From Sphingobacterium multivorum (GTDB lineage Bacteria; Bacteroidota; Bacteroidia; Sphingobacteriales; Sphingobacteriaceae), in assembly GCF_900457465.1 (NCBI RefSeq), contig NZ_UAUU01000006.1, forward strand, positions 85,477 through 149,476: a stretch of DNA of 64,000 bases, in the 5' to 3' direction. Below the pieces are notes generated by a model. That model was not told where the DNA came from. It saw nothing but the letters and a program-made list of their open reading frames with translations, and searched no databases. Shown here piece after piece: positions 54,907 through 64,000 of the stretch; position 1 is the stretch's first letter; every line of letters begins with the position of its first letter. The position numbers and the translations under genes are program-made.

Positions 54907-57288
54907 ATGATAATTTCAGTCCATATGATCTTCAAAAACAAATTTTTGCACAGTGCACTCTTAAGCTTATTTAGTCTGGCGCTATCTGCCCAAACAACTT
55001 CTCAATTGAATTATTTCGATTTAAGAGAAGTAAGGTTGTTACCTGGGATTTTTAAACATGCTGAAGATCTTGACATCAATTATTTATTGGAAATGGACCC
55101 GGACAGATTGCTGGCTCCCTTTTTACGCGAAGCCAATTTACCGCTAAAAAAAAACTCCTATACCAATTGGGAAAATACAGGATTAGATGGCCATATAGGA
55201 GGGCATTATCTATCTGCTCTCGCACATATGTATGCCGCTACAGGAGACCTTCGTATTAAGGAACGCCTAGATTATATGCTCAGCAACTTGAGACGTTGTC
55301 AGGAAGCAAATGGAAACGGCTACATAGGCGGAGTACCTGGGGGTAAAATTATTTGGACAGAGATTCAGCAAGGTAGAATCAACGCCGGTAGCTTTAACCT
55401 GAATGGAAAATGGGTGCCGCTATATAATATACACAAAACCTATGCTGGCCTGCGAGACGCCTACTTGTTGACAGGCAATGAATCTGCAAAAGACATGCTG
55501 ATTCAAATGACTGATTGGGCGCTTAAGTTGGTCGCTCAACTTTCAGATGCTCAAATACAGGAAATGTTACGAAGTGAACATGGCGGACTGAACGAAACTT
55601 TTGCTGATGTTGCTGCAATTACCCAAGATCAGACTTATCTCGAGTTGGCTCGTAAATTCAGTCATCAATCCATACTTGAGCCTTTATTAGCTCATGAAGA
55701 TCATTTAACAGGATTGCATGCAAATACACAAATTCCAAAAGTTCTCGGTTTTAAACGCATCGCTGACCTTTCTCACAACGAAAAATGGGCGGAGGCTGTT
55801 CGTTACTTTTGGGACAATGTCGTTGAGCAGCGCTCGATTGCTATTGGAGGAAATAGTGTAAGTGAACATTTTAACCCAACGGAAGATTTTTCAAAAATGC
55901 TCTATAGCATTGAGGGACCAGAAACTTGCAATACCTACAATATGTTACGGCTCACAAAAATGCTCTATCAGACCGATCCGCAAGGGAAATACCTCGATTT
56001 TTATGAACGTGCTCTTTACAACCATATCTTATCGACACAACACCCCGAACATGGTGGATTAGTCTATTTCACGCAAATTCGTCCGGGGCATTATCGTGTT
56101 TATTCTCAAGCGCAGACAAGTATGTGGTGCTGCGTCGGATCAGGGATGGAAAATCACGCCAAATATGGTGAAATGATTTACGCATACCGCAACAATGACC
56201 TATTTGTCAATCTATTTATTCCTTCACGCCTGGACTGGAAGGAGAAAAATATGGAAGTTATTCAAGAAACGAACTTCCCGACAGAAGCCAAAACAAGCAT
56301 ACGAATGAACCCTAAAAAACCGACGTCATTCAGCTTGTTTATTCGTAAACCCAGCTGGCTCACCACAGCTCCCCATGTGTTGATCAATGGAAAGCCTTAC
56401 CGCAATTTCAGTTCCACAAATGAGCATATCCAGATCAAACGTACATGGCGAAAGGGCGATATCGTCAGCCTTCAATTACCCATGGGGATACATACTGAGC
56501 AGTTGCCTGATAAAAGCAATTATTATAGTATTTTATATGGACCTCTTGTTTTGGGAGCCCGAACTGGACAGGAAGATCTTTTAGGACTTCGAGCCGACGA
56601 CAGCCGAATGGGGCACATTGCTTCTGGAAAACAAATCCCTTTACGTGATCTCCCGATTCTTCAAGCAGAACCGAACAATATTCCGGCACTTGTAAAACCA
56701 ATAGCGTCAAAGCCCTTACACTTTACACTCTCAAATCTCTATTTGGGAAAAAAAGATATTCAAATGGAACTAGAACCCTTTTTCGGTATTCATGATTCCC
56801 GTTATATGATCTATTGGCCTCAAGCAACGCAGAAAGAATTACTGACATTACAGGACAAAATGCGCCGCGATGAAGTGGAAAGCTTAGCGCTAGCGGCCAA
56901 AACGGTCGATAAAGTAGTCGCTGGGGAGCAACAACCAGAATCAGATCACTTTTTTCGCGAGCAAAATAGCAATGCTGGGGCATTCGGTGATACACGCTGG
57001 CGCGATACAAAAGGCTGGTTCAGTTATGTGATGAAAATAACGCCAGAGACCCAACTGGTCGCGATCAAATTGCTGGCAGACAACTCATCCAGGGTAACTG
57101 AGGTAATGATCGATGGTAAAACCATCAGTATATTGGAAGACAAGGATGAGAGATCCACCATGAAAACAATACATATACAGCTTCCCATGGAGAGTGCAGG
57201 TAAAACCAAAATAGAACTGAAAATTAAGGCCGGGGCAGGATTTACAAGTCACAAGATCCTAGAAATAAGAACTCTTCGTCCTGACTAA
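54907..57288 (+). CDS. Glycoside hydrolase family 127 (beta-L-arabinofuranosidase-like)
   Basis: 793 residues with a signal peptide (internal ATG at 54925 gives MIFKNKFLHSALLSLFSLALSAQ). The (alpha/alpha)6 barrel covers about 40-440. The zinc/nucleophile set of GH127 is visible: Glu339 and Cys341 in GPETCNTYNM, and Cys408-Cys409 in MWCCVGSGMENH. In the Bifidobacterium enzyme the first Cys of this pair is the catalytic nucleophile. C-terminal beta-sandwich regions follow (about 450-790). It should remove beta-L-arabinofuranosyl units from plant glycans in the periplasm. A GH97 gene is convergent with it, which suggests a small plant-glycan locus. Confidence 0.9.
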   Translation: MIISVHMIFKNKFLHSALLSLFSLALSAQTTSQLNYFDLREVRLLPGIFKHAEDLDINYLLEMDPDRLLAPFLREANLPLKKNSYTNWENTGLDGHIGGHYLSALAHMYAATGDLRIKERLDYMLSNLRRCQEANGNGYIGGVPGGKIIWTEIQQGRINAGSFNLNGKWVPLYNIHKTYAGLRDAYLLTGNESAKDMLIQMTDWALKLVAQLSDAQIQEMLRSEHGGLNETFADVAAITQDQTYLELARKFSHQSILEPLLAHEDHLTGLHANTQIPKVLGFKRIADLSHNEKWAEAVRYFWDNVVEQRSIAIGGNSVSEHFNPTEDFSKMLYSIEGPETCNTYNMLRLTKMLYQTDPQGKYLDFYERALYNHILSTQHPEHGGLVYFTQIRPGHYRVYSQAQTSMWCCVGSGMENHAKYGEMIYAYRNNDLFVNLFIPSRLDWKEKNMEVIQETNFPTEAKTSIRMNPKKPTSFSLFIRKPSWLTTAPHVLINGKPYRNFSSTNEHIQIKRTWRKGDIVSLQLPMGIHTEQLPDKSNYYSILYGPLVLGARTGQEDLLGLRADDSRMGHIASGKQIPLRDLPILQAEPNNIPALVKPIASKPLHFTLSNLYLGKKDIQMELEPFFGIHDSRYMIYWPQATQKELLTLQDKMRRDEVESLALAAKTVDKVVAGEQQPESDHFFREQNSNAGAFGDTRWRDTKGWFSYVMKITPETQLVAIKLLADNSSRVTEVMIDGKTISILEDKDERSTMKTIHIQLPMESAGKTKIELKIKAGAGFTSHKILEIRTLRPD

Positions 57289-57387
57289 TGGATCTGGGAG
57301 ATAGCTTCCATTAGTCAGGCGTGATTCACTTAGCCTAGATAATTCAGTTCATCAAAAGTGATTCAGTTCGTCAGAAGAGCGCTTAAT

Positions 57388-59373
57388 TTATTTTCCGATT
57401 AAAACAACGGCGCCTTCAGGTTGCAACGTCAATTTGATGGACTTTGTTTTAGAAAGTCGAATCTGCTTCTGTTTTGACTCCCGGGCAATGTTATCGTCGA
57501 TTAGCTGTACCGCATCTGTACTCAACATGGGCAAATTCACCGATACAGTTTTTTCTTTGCCCTCGGCATTTATCCCCGCTATATACCATGTATCATTCTT
57601 TCTCCGGGCAAGTATGACATATTTACCTGGATAACCATCATAAAAAACAGTCTCTCATCCCAGGTAGTTGGTACCTGCTTCATAAAATTAATCACATGGG
57701 TTGGCATTCCTGTAAATTATTGGGTGTCAATCCAAATTTTGTACCGGAGTCTGAAATAAAATCGCCGTTGCCAATTGAAATGTTTCTGTCGTTTTGCGGA
57801 TAGTACCGCCGCTATTCTCGCGGTTATGACGTTTGTTCAGCAAAACCGGACCAAAATCCATTGCCGCCACGGCATTCCGAATAAAGGGATGTAAAGTCGC
57901 ATTAAAAGCCTCCGTATCATTTGCATGTTGTGTGAAAATCAAATTTTCAGAGGCTAATACGGCTTCACTGCCCACGAAATTCGGATACATGCGCTCCCAA
58001 CCACGCGGTAAAGTACATCCATGAAATATAACGGTTAATCCATAATCATTTGCATCCGAAAGAATATCTTCGTAAAGCTTCAGTGTTTCTTGTTTATCGC
58101 CTCCAAAAAAGTCGACTTTGATTCCTTTAATGCCCACATGCTGCATCCATTGCATCTCGGCTTTACGTGCAATCGAAGTATTCATTTTATTTTTTGGCGT
58201 CTGAGGTGCGTCGTTCCAGAATCCGTTCGAATTGTACCACAGACAAATACCTACGCCCCGCTCCTTCCCATAAGCCACCAATTGTTCAATTTTCTCGTGG
58301 CCGATCTTTGTATCCCACCAATTGTCGATCAATACAAATTCATACCCCATTGAAGCCGAAAGGTCAATGAACTTCTTTTGGTCTTCAAAATTAATACTGC
58401 CGTCCTGCCATTCCAACCAGCTCCATGTCGCCCGTCCGAATTCGTATTTCTTCGATGCCGGATACTGCGGTTCAACAACATCAAACGGAATGGTCGTCTC
58501 CACAATGGGTTTTAGATTGCTCCCGACAGTCAGTGTGCGCCAAGGTGTATAACCGGGTAATGAAATTGTGGGAGCTGCACGTCCAATGCCATTGTTCTCC
58601 CCTTCTTCCGGGAAAGCAATGCTATAAAGACCATCCTTCGTGCCTTCGCTTAACTTGGATGCGCAATATGCACTTGATACACCCGTTTCCGAAACAAGTA
58701 CCCATCCCCGATCTCCAACATGAAAGAGCGCAGGAAAAGTATAGCCAACACCATACTTCGAAGGTACGCCTAGCGCCTGATCTGCCTGATACTCCTCTTC
58801 GTAACTTGGTTTTGTTTTCATCCAGCCTATCATCGGGGAAGCTTGGGCTGTTAAAAATGTTGTTGTAACGAGTGGAAATTTAAAGCCGCTATTCTCCTTT
58901 ATCAATGCAAAGTTGGCCGGCTCGCCCACCTGAGGCACATAATATCGGAACGCTATATTGTTGTTGCTAACACGGAAAGTAACCTCGATCTGCTGCTTTG
59001 AAGTATTCTCCAACACATAACGCAATTCATTCGCTTTATACTGTACCTGACTGCGTTTGATTTTTGGCTCGTTATAATTGGTCAAAATTTCACCTCTTTT
59101 TTCTGCTATAGGACGCAAATTATCGCTTAAATTTATCGTCTTGCTTTGAAGCCCAAGCGGTGAAGCTTCCAACATTGTCTTTCCTTCCAGTTCAACCTGA
59201 TAAAATAGATGACCGTTTTTCAGATCCAATTTAACGGTCAAAGTTCCGTCCGGACTCGATACCGATGTCTGCTGTGCTGTGGCAATTGTCCCCAACAAAG
59301 ATAGCATACATACCAAAGCATAACGTTTTACTGGTAAACGTTTAAAATAGCGCGTATAATTGTGATTTAACAT
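57388..59373 (-). pseudogene. Glycoside hydrolase family 97 (alpha-galactosidase-like), 3' end broken by three indels
   Basis: Signal peptide after MLNHNYTRYFKRLPVK. GH97 beta-sandwich then (beta/alpha)8 barrel, with the candidate nucleophile Asp421 in GIKVDFFGG, which fits the retaining, alpha-galactosidase branch rather than SusB-like inverting enzymes. The first frame stops at 57727 (548 residues). The family's C-terminal part continues in other frames to 57388: near 57735 one T is missing, near 57710 one G is missing, and near 57653 AG is duplicated. Corrected, it reads NFGLTPNNLQ, then VPTTWDET, then KYVILARRKNDTWYIAGIN, and ends at about 660 residues, normal for GH97. Confidence 0.88.
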
Positions 59374-59628
59374 AGATTAACTCAAATAGTCGGTTAGTTA
59401 TTCTGTTAAAGATAAGGTTTTATTTTAATAAATGTACAAAAAACACTTATTACAGAATACGTATTTTATCAGGTTGCAATCGACTGCGTCAAATAGGAAT
59501 CGTCGTCTAATCTGGGAAGGCGCAAACGCAGCTTTTCTTGTCCTATGAGAAGATATACCAAACAAAAATCCCTTATAATTGTAAAGAAATAGTGACATTT
59601 ATTTTACGATCTTAAAACGTATTAAACT

Positions 59629-60309
59629 ATGAATCTAATTATGAACATGATAGCACTTGCCAGCATAGCAACTGCTACCTTGGCTCCATCATCTGCCAAA
59701 TCAGGGTCATTGCTCGAGCAAAAGGACCAAAACATTACGCTGATAGAAAAAAAACAGGCTTTAAAACACGATTATGTTGGAACCGACTCGCTATTGCAAT
59801 ATTTTAACCAAACAACTGCGGAGCTTGAAAAGCAGGTTGCGGGTTTAAGCGAAGCGCAGCTCCAATTTAAGCCAGCGCCCGACAAATGGTCGATCAGTCA
59901 ATGCCTTGAGCATATTATTCGTTCAGAACGAATGATATTTGACATGGCAAAAAAGGGCCTGGATCAAGATCCACAACCTGAAAGGAGAAAAGAGATCAAG
60001 ATGACCGACGACAATCTAAAAAATGCACTCACAGACAGAAGTCACAAATATCAGGCACCCAAGGAACTCCAACCAGAGGGAATTTATAAAAATGTGAACA
60101 CCGCTTTGACTGATTTCAATGCCGCTCGCCAACCCGTGCTTGATTACATCAAAAAAGCTGATGCGGAAGATCTCAGAAATCATGTCAGCGATTCCCCAAC
60201 TGGTCCAATTGATGGTTATCAAGCCCTGATGTTTATTGCTGCGCATTCTGCACGTCATACCAAACAGATCGCTGAAATAAAAGCCGATCCCAATTTTCCA
60301 AAACAATAG
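59629..60309 (+). CDS. DinB-family protein with signal peptide
   Basis: 226 residues. Hydrophobic start (MNLIMNMIALASIATATLA) consistent with export. The DinB four-helix bundle (about 55-215) has LQFKPAPDKWSISQCLEHIIRSE and a final FIAAHSARHTKQIAEIK, whose His residues form the family metal site (first His in LEHI, then H-xxx-H). Members include thiol transferases and uncharacterised metalloproteins. It precedes an SRPBCC-domain gene by 4 bases, so both are co-transcribed. A role in small-molecule or thiol handling is only a family-level guess. Confidence 0.87.
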   Translation: MNLIMNMIALASIATATLAPSSAKSGSLLEQKDQNITLIEKKQALKHDYVGTDSLLQYFNQTTAELEKQVAGLSEAQLQFKPAPDKWSISQCLEHIIRSERMIFDMAKKGLDQDPQPERRKEIKMTDDNLKNALTDRSHKYQAPKELQPEGIYKNVNTALTDFNAARQPVLDYIKKADAEDLRNHVSDSPTGPIDGYQALMFIAAHSARHTKQIAEIKADPNFPKQ

Positions 60310-60313
60310 AAAG

Positions 60314-60766
60314 ATGAAGAAATTAACTTATCAAATTAAGATCCATGCGCCTGTGCCGCGGGTTTTTAAAACAATGCTTGACAAAGAAACCTATAAACAA
60401 TGGACCAGTGCATTCAATCCAAGTTCAGATTTCGAAGGCATCTGGGACAAGGGGCAAAAAATTCATTTTACCGGCGTCGATGAAAATGGTGAAAAAGGCG
60501 GAATGGTAGCAGAAATCGCCGAATACATTCCAAATTCATATGTGTCTATTCGGCATCTTGGTATCCTAGACAATGGCCAAGAAATTTTATCCGGACCAGC
60601 TGTCGAAGATTGGGCTGGAGCATTAGAAAATTATTCTTTTTCGGACATCGAAGGACAAACATTATTGAAAGTAGATGTTGATACAAACGACGAATACATC
60701 GATTACTTTAATGAGGCTTGGCCAAATGCTTTGCAACGGCTAAAGGATATTAGCGAAAAGGAATAG
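60314..60766 (+). CDS. SRPBCC (START-like/AHSA1) domain protein
   Basis: 150 residues, no signal. The helix-grip fold is evident: KLTYQIKIHAPVPRVFKTMLDKETYKQW at the start, a central beta-sheet (GEKGGMVAEIAEYIPNSYVSI), and a long C-terminal helix (FNEAWPNALQRLKDISEK). These domains bind hydrophobic ligands. The gene is 4 bases downstream of the DinB gene and ends shortly before a terminator. No specific ligand can be named. Confidence 0.88.
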   Translation: MKKLTYQIKIHAPVPRVFKTMLDKETYKQWTSAFNPSSDFEGIWDKGQKIHFTGVDENGEKGGMVAEIAEYIPNSYVSIRHLGILDNGQEILSGPAVEDWAGALENYSFSDIEGQTLLKVDVDTNDEYIDYFNEAWPNALQRLKDISEKE

Positions 60767-60835
60767 GTGAAATACCCTGCATATTGAAGAGCTTTGCGAA
60801 ATCAATGCGCAAGTCAGAAGCTTGTTGGCAAAAGT

Positions 60836-60868
60836 AAAAACGGCACCTAGATCTGGATGCCGTTTTTT
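60836..60868. terminator. Intrinsic terminator
   Basis: AAAAACGGCACC pairs with GGATGCCGTTTTT, with a wobble, followed by a T run. It is shared by the SRPBCC gene and the convergent lipoprotein gene. Confidence 0.75.
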
Positions 60869-60896
60869 TATCTTGCCGATGCTTTTTTTCGTTCGT

Positions 60897-61922
60897 TTAC
60901 TTTTGTTTTTTGACCCGAATGTCAAATATATTGTAATACCGTAGCGTGCTATAGTCCTTCAGGCTCATAAAGTCATAGGTAAGTGGATAATTAAAGATAT
61001 TTTCCGTCTGACTCACATAAAGGAGCATATCGCGGAGTGCTATTCCAATAGCCTTGGCTCCTTTCGGATACTGAATAAAACTGTTCTTGCCGCCGCCCCG
61101 ATAGTAGATCAGCAGATTGCTGCAATCGAGGACTTTGGTATCTACATCATCCAGTGTTTTATTTTCCAGTATTTTGTCTATTGCCGTATTGAGGCCTGCC
61201 CGTGTTGAATCAGTTTCACCCATCAGAATCATATGGGTACCATAAGTCACCGAAGCAAGCACATAGGGAGAGTAACCTGCTTGGGTCAATACAGCTACCT
61301 CCGATTCCGGATAAGCATCAAAATACTCTGTGTGGTCAATATAAATTGTAAGCTTATTGACTTTGCCTATACGAAGCGTGCTGTTTTGTTTACTGATCGT
61401 CGTTGAGTCGGCATGTTTTACAAGGGATAATGCCTTTTTTACATCCTTCGAATTACCGAGAAATCCCTGTATTTCGGCGTAATCTCCAAAACTGCTCGAA
61501 GTAAAGTTCATACTACTTGCCTGTTTCGACTTTTCAAACTTATTGGCATAAGCAAGACCATTTTTATAGCTGGGCTCAAAGAATCCCATATCTACGGAGA
61601 AGTCATTGTAAGACAAGAAATGGAATTTTACTTTTTTCGCTTTTGCTTCCAGGCTTTCTAGCCGTGGGCCTTCAAGGGTGTCTTTGAGACTCCAAAGTCC
61701 GCCCAGGAACACCTTTTCATCAATATTATCATCAGAGAAAAGCTCGCTCATCTGAAATTGTACTTTCCGAATTTCGTACTTATCAGGCGGAACAGTGGGC
61801 TCATTCTTGGTGGTATCTGAAGGTGCCACCTCTGGGGGCTCTACGTTTGGCTCGATGGGATCTTTTGTGCAACTTAGCCATATTAGTGCGCTAAGAAGAA
61901 GTAAAAAATTTCTAGTGTGCAT
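60897..61922 (-). CDS. Lipoprotein related to cholesterol-dependent cytolysins (CDC-like)
   Basis: 341 residues from the ATG at 61922. The N-terminus is a lipoprotein signal (MHTRNFLLLLSALIWLSC, lipid-modified Cys at 18) and a Pro-rich linker. The folded part resembles the thiol-activated cytolysin core: SPYVLASVTYGTHMILMGETDST (about 218-240) matches the family pattern A-Y-(V/I)-x-S-V-x-Y-G, and YPLTYDFMSLKDYST (about 312-326) matches the conserved LKDN-containing strand near the core's end. The length fits domains 1-3 without the cholesterol-binding domain 4. Bacteroidota are known to carry such CDC-like proteins. Pore formation is not shown by this sequence, and the Arg of YGR is replaced by Thr. 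Confidence 0.65.
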   Translation of the reverse strand: MHTRNFLLLLSALIWLSCTKDPIEPNVEPPEVAPSDTTKNEPTVPPDKYEIRKVQFQMSELFSDDNIDEKVFLGGLWSLKDTLEGPRLESLEAKAKKVKFHFLSYNDFSVDMGFFEPSYKNGLAYANKFEKSKQASSMNFTSSSFGDYAEIQGFLGNSKDVKKALSLVKHADSTTISKQNSTLRIGKVNKLTIYIDHTEYFDAYPESEVAVLTQAGYSPYVLASVTYGTHMILMGETDSTRAGLNTAIDKILENKTLDDVDTKVLDCSNLLIYYRGGGKNSFIQYPKGAKAIGIALRDMLLYVSQTENIFNYPLTYDFMSLKDYSTLRYYNIFDIRVKKQK

Positions 61923-62260
61923 ATTGAAGTTCTTCAGTTCCAAATTCGGTTATCATTAAAAAAGGTTAGCTACACTTTTTTATCTGATAAATTAAATATA
62001 ATAATCTAAGATAATGTTTTTTTACATCAGTCCAACACGTACCATCCCGTTATAGCATATTTTTACAATTCAAATCAAAACGCTTCAACCTCGTTAAACG
62101 AAAAACAAGGTAATAACTTACGCGATAAGACTACCAGTAGTTGATCACAAATCATCAAAGCATACCCTTCCTAGCGTATTATAAGCGAAAAAGCGGGTTA
62201 AAAACTGAATTTTCTGCACAGCAAAAAGACTTAACAGTCTAACCATTTAGGGCGAAAAAA
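61923..62260. other. Intergenic region between the CDC-like gene and IS copy 2
   Basis: About 340 bases, A/T-rich, containing the CDC-like gene's promoter on the minus strand and the left target flank of the second IS. No gene or repeat is recognised. Confidence 0.5.
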
Positions 62261-64000
62261 AAGAGGCTGTCTCAAAAAGGCAGTCTCTTTTTTTGCATTA
62301 TCTAAGGTTTATTATTTGTTTTAACGGTTTGATTTTCATATATTTATAGTGTAAACAAAAAGGATATATGCCATCTCAAAGACCTACTTTTAAGCCTTAC
62401 TATCAGGACCAGATCATGGCCATTCCTCCAACTTTGGACGAACTGGTGTCCAAAGGTCATCCGGTACGTATCGTTAACGATGTAATCAACCGGATCAACA
62501 TCCAGTCCCTATTGGACGCTTATAAGATAAAAGGCTGCTCCAGTTATCATCCGCAGATGTTGTTGAAAGTTTTGGTGTTTGGCTACGTAAGCAATGTCTA
62601 CAGCAGTCGCAAATTGGAAACGGCGTGCCGGGAGAACATCAATTTCATGTGGCTGAGCGGCATGAGCTATCCCGACCACAATACCATCAACAGATTTCGA
62701 GGCGTTCGTTTGAAAGAAGCACTTCGTAGTGTATTTGAAGAAGTTGTCAAACTCCTGTCCGAAGAAGGTCTGCTGAGTATAGAAGATGTTTACACCGATG
62801 GCACCAAGATTGAAGCCAATGCTAACAAATACACCTTTGTCTGGAAAAAAGCTATCCAGACCAATAAGGAGAAGATGAAAGCTGCCTTAAAAGATATTTG
62901 GGAATACGCCCAAAGTATCGCCAAAGCAGAGGACAACCTTCCGGAACCTCCCGATCTGACAACAATTGACCGCGAAAAAGTTCAGGCTACGGTCGATAAC
63001 CTGAACCGGGTCTTGTCCGATAAACCTTCGGTAAGCAAGAAGATGAGGGCAAAGTTGCGCTATGCGACTAAAAACTACCCGGCCAAGATTGTTCAATATG
63101 AAGAGCAGGAAGTAACGCTTGGAGATAGAAATAGTTATAGCAAGACAGATCCCGATGCTACTTTTATGCGCATGAAAGAGGATCATATGAAAAATGGCCA
63201 GCTCAAACCAGGTTATAACATTCAGATATCTACTTCCAATCAATACATCGTCAATTACACCATACATCCCACCCCCACAGATACCACAACGCTACCCGGT
63301 CATCTGGCACAACATGAGGCGAGCTTTGGGGAAATACTGAAAACCATTACCGCAGATGCTGGCTATGGCAGCCAGGAGAACTATGCGTTACTAGAAGGGA
63401 AAAACATTGGGGCCTATGTGAAATATGGTATGTTTGACAAGGAGCAGAAAAAGAGTTATTCGGGCAAGAAGCCATTCTCCGTTGATAAACTACATTATAA
63501 CCCTGCAAAAGATTGCTATATCTGTCCAATGGGACAGGAAATGAACTGCATAGGTCTATTTACACAAAAGACCTCCACAGGTTTCGAGCAAAAAATAAAA
63601 AGATATCAGGCAAAAAACTGCACAAACTGCCCATTGAACGGTGCTTGCCACAAATCACAGGGCAATAGAATCATCCAGATAAATGAACAGCTTGAGGCTT
63701 ATAAAGATAGAGCATACGGATTGCTTAACAGCGATGTCGGTATAGCCAAAAGAAAACAGCGATGTCACGATGTCGAACCAGTCTTTGGAAACATAAAACA
63801 GAACCACGGGTTCCGAAGATTTATGCTCCGCGGTAAGGAAAAGTGTCCATAGAATGGGGTTTATTGGCTATAGCGCAAAATCTAAGGAAAAAAGCAGCTT
63901 AAAAAGCTACTTTTTGTTCTTTTTCTTCCCAAATGAACAGTTCTGTGAAATAATCAACAAACAACTCACAAATCTATCGCATAGCCATATTTAATAAAAA
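62261..64000 (+). mobile_element. Insertion sequence, IS1182 family, second copy cut by window edge
   Basis: Starts with the same left inverted end (AAGAGGCTGTCTC) and terminal hairpin as the copy at 4169. It runs in the same orientation and matches that copy base for base except for a handful of changes (for example a Val-Ala to Val-Ser codon change near 62448, an A to C near 63271, and one A missing near 63840). The window ends about 31 bases before the expected right end. Two direct copies 58 kb apart could recombine. Confidence 0.92.
62368..63902 (+). pseudogene. IS1182-family transposase, C-terminus frameshifted
   Basis: Identical to the intact 511-residue transposase at 4276 apart from two substitutions (Ala29 to Ser and Asn302 to Thr), up to about residue 492. 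There GGAAAAGTG has four A residues in place of the five in the other copy, shifting the frame so it ends GKEKCP at 63852 rather than with the normal VSIEWGLLAIAQNLRKKAA. The catalytic Asp and Glu residues lie before the break. Truncation removes only about 17 residues. Either this copy is damaged or the base was lost in assembly. Confidence 0.9.

Noticed and set aside
58425..58868. 147-codon plus-strand frame inside the GH97 gene
   Set aside because: Antisense shadow of a well-conserved glycosidase barrel.
4169..64000. A 60-kb composite transposon formed by the two IS1182 copies
   Set aside because: The interior is ordinary chromosomal core (rnpB, argS, nadK, uppS, bamA), not cargo; direct repeats from independent insertions are the simpler view.
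1..64000. CRISPR arrays, prophage, tRNA or rRNA genes
   Set aside because: No regularly spaced direct repeats, phage structural genes, or recognisable tRNA/rRNA sequence were found by eye; a covariance-model scan would be needed to exclude a tRNA fully.

Overview
The window looks like a chromosomal segment of a Bacteroidota bacterium of the Sphingobacteriaceae, most like Sphingobacterium. The DNA is AT-rich. Several genes lie just downstream of the Bacteroidota promoter pattern (TAnnTTTG at -7, sometimes with a TTG at -33). The gene content also fits: tandem DUF3857/transglutaminase proteins, a CBS-nadK-uppS-bamA-skp-skp run, glycine-lipid acyltransferase homologues, GH127 and GH97 enzymes and an IS1182-family element.

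Layout. 1-4.1 kb (minus strand): an edge-truncated membrane/lipoprotein gene, S-adenosylmethionine decarboxylase, an aromatic amino acid hydroxylase with a long C-terminal extension, and tyrS. 4.17-5.94 kb: a complete IS1182-family element, inserted between tyrS and what appears to be its own promoter and Tyr-rich leader ORF. 6.1-12.3 kb: envelope and stress-type genes (secreted protein, SH3b and BON proteins, DUF695, L,D-transpeptidase-like, YiaA-like). 12.4-15.5 kb: a KinB/AlgB-like two-component system. 15.7-27 kb: an ABC-F ATPase, a GMC oxidoreductase with its Tat-exported small subunit, an OmpA lipoprotein, two tandem transglutaminase-like proteins and a HAD phosphatase. 27.2-36.9 kb: a second, orphan NtrC-type regulator, RNase P RNA, a WYL regulator, an HI0933-type flavoprotein, a Gfo/Idh/MocA dehydrogenase, argS divergent from arginine decarboxylase, then a non-coding repeat element and a thioredoxin-like protein. 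37.3-41.2 kb: a glpD-glpK-glpF glycerol operon. 41.3-43.1 kb: a glycine-lipid-type N-/O-acyltransferase pair. 43.3-50.3 kb: CBS protein, NAD kinase, undecaprenyl diphosphate synthase, BamA and two Skp/OmpH chaperones. 50.6-54.7 kb: TetR regulator, a membrane Fe-S/CCG-domain pair, and a LOG-family protein. 54.9-59.4 kb: convergent GH127 and GH97 glycosidases. 59.6-61.9 kb: DinB and SRPBCC proteins and a lipoprotein related to cholesterol-dependent cytolysins. 62.26 kb to the end: a second, nearly identical IS copy cut off by the window edge.

Two overall points. First, tyrS, glpD, bamA (twice), the GH97 gene (three times) and the second transposase are each broken by a small indel, mostly in or beside short homopolymers. 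Because bamA is normally essential, residual assembly error is the simplest explanation for most of them, and the intact extents are given here. Second, the most biologically interesting items are the IS insertion that splits tyrS from its promoter and leader ORF, the CDC-like lipoprotein at about 61 kb, the tandem active/inactive transglutaminase pair, and the inverted/tandem repeat element near 36.2 kb.
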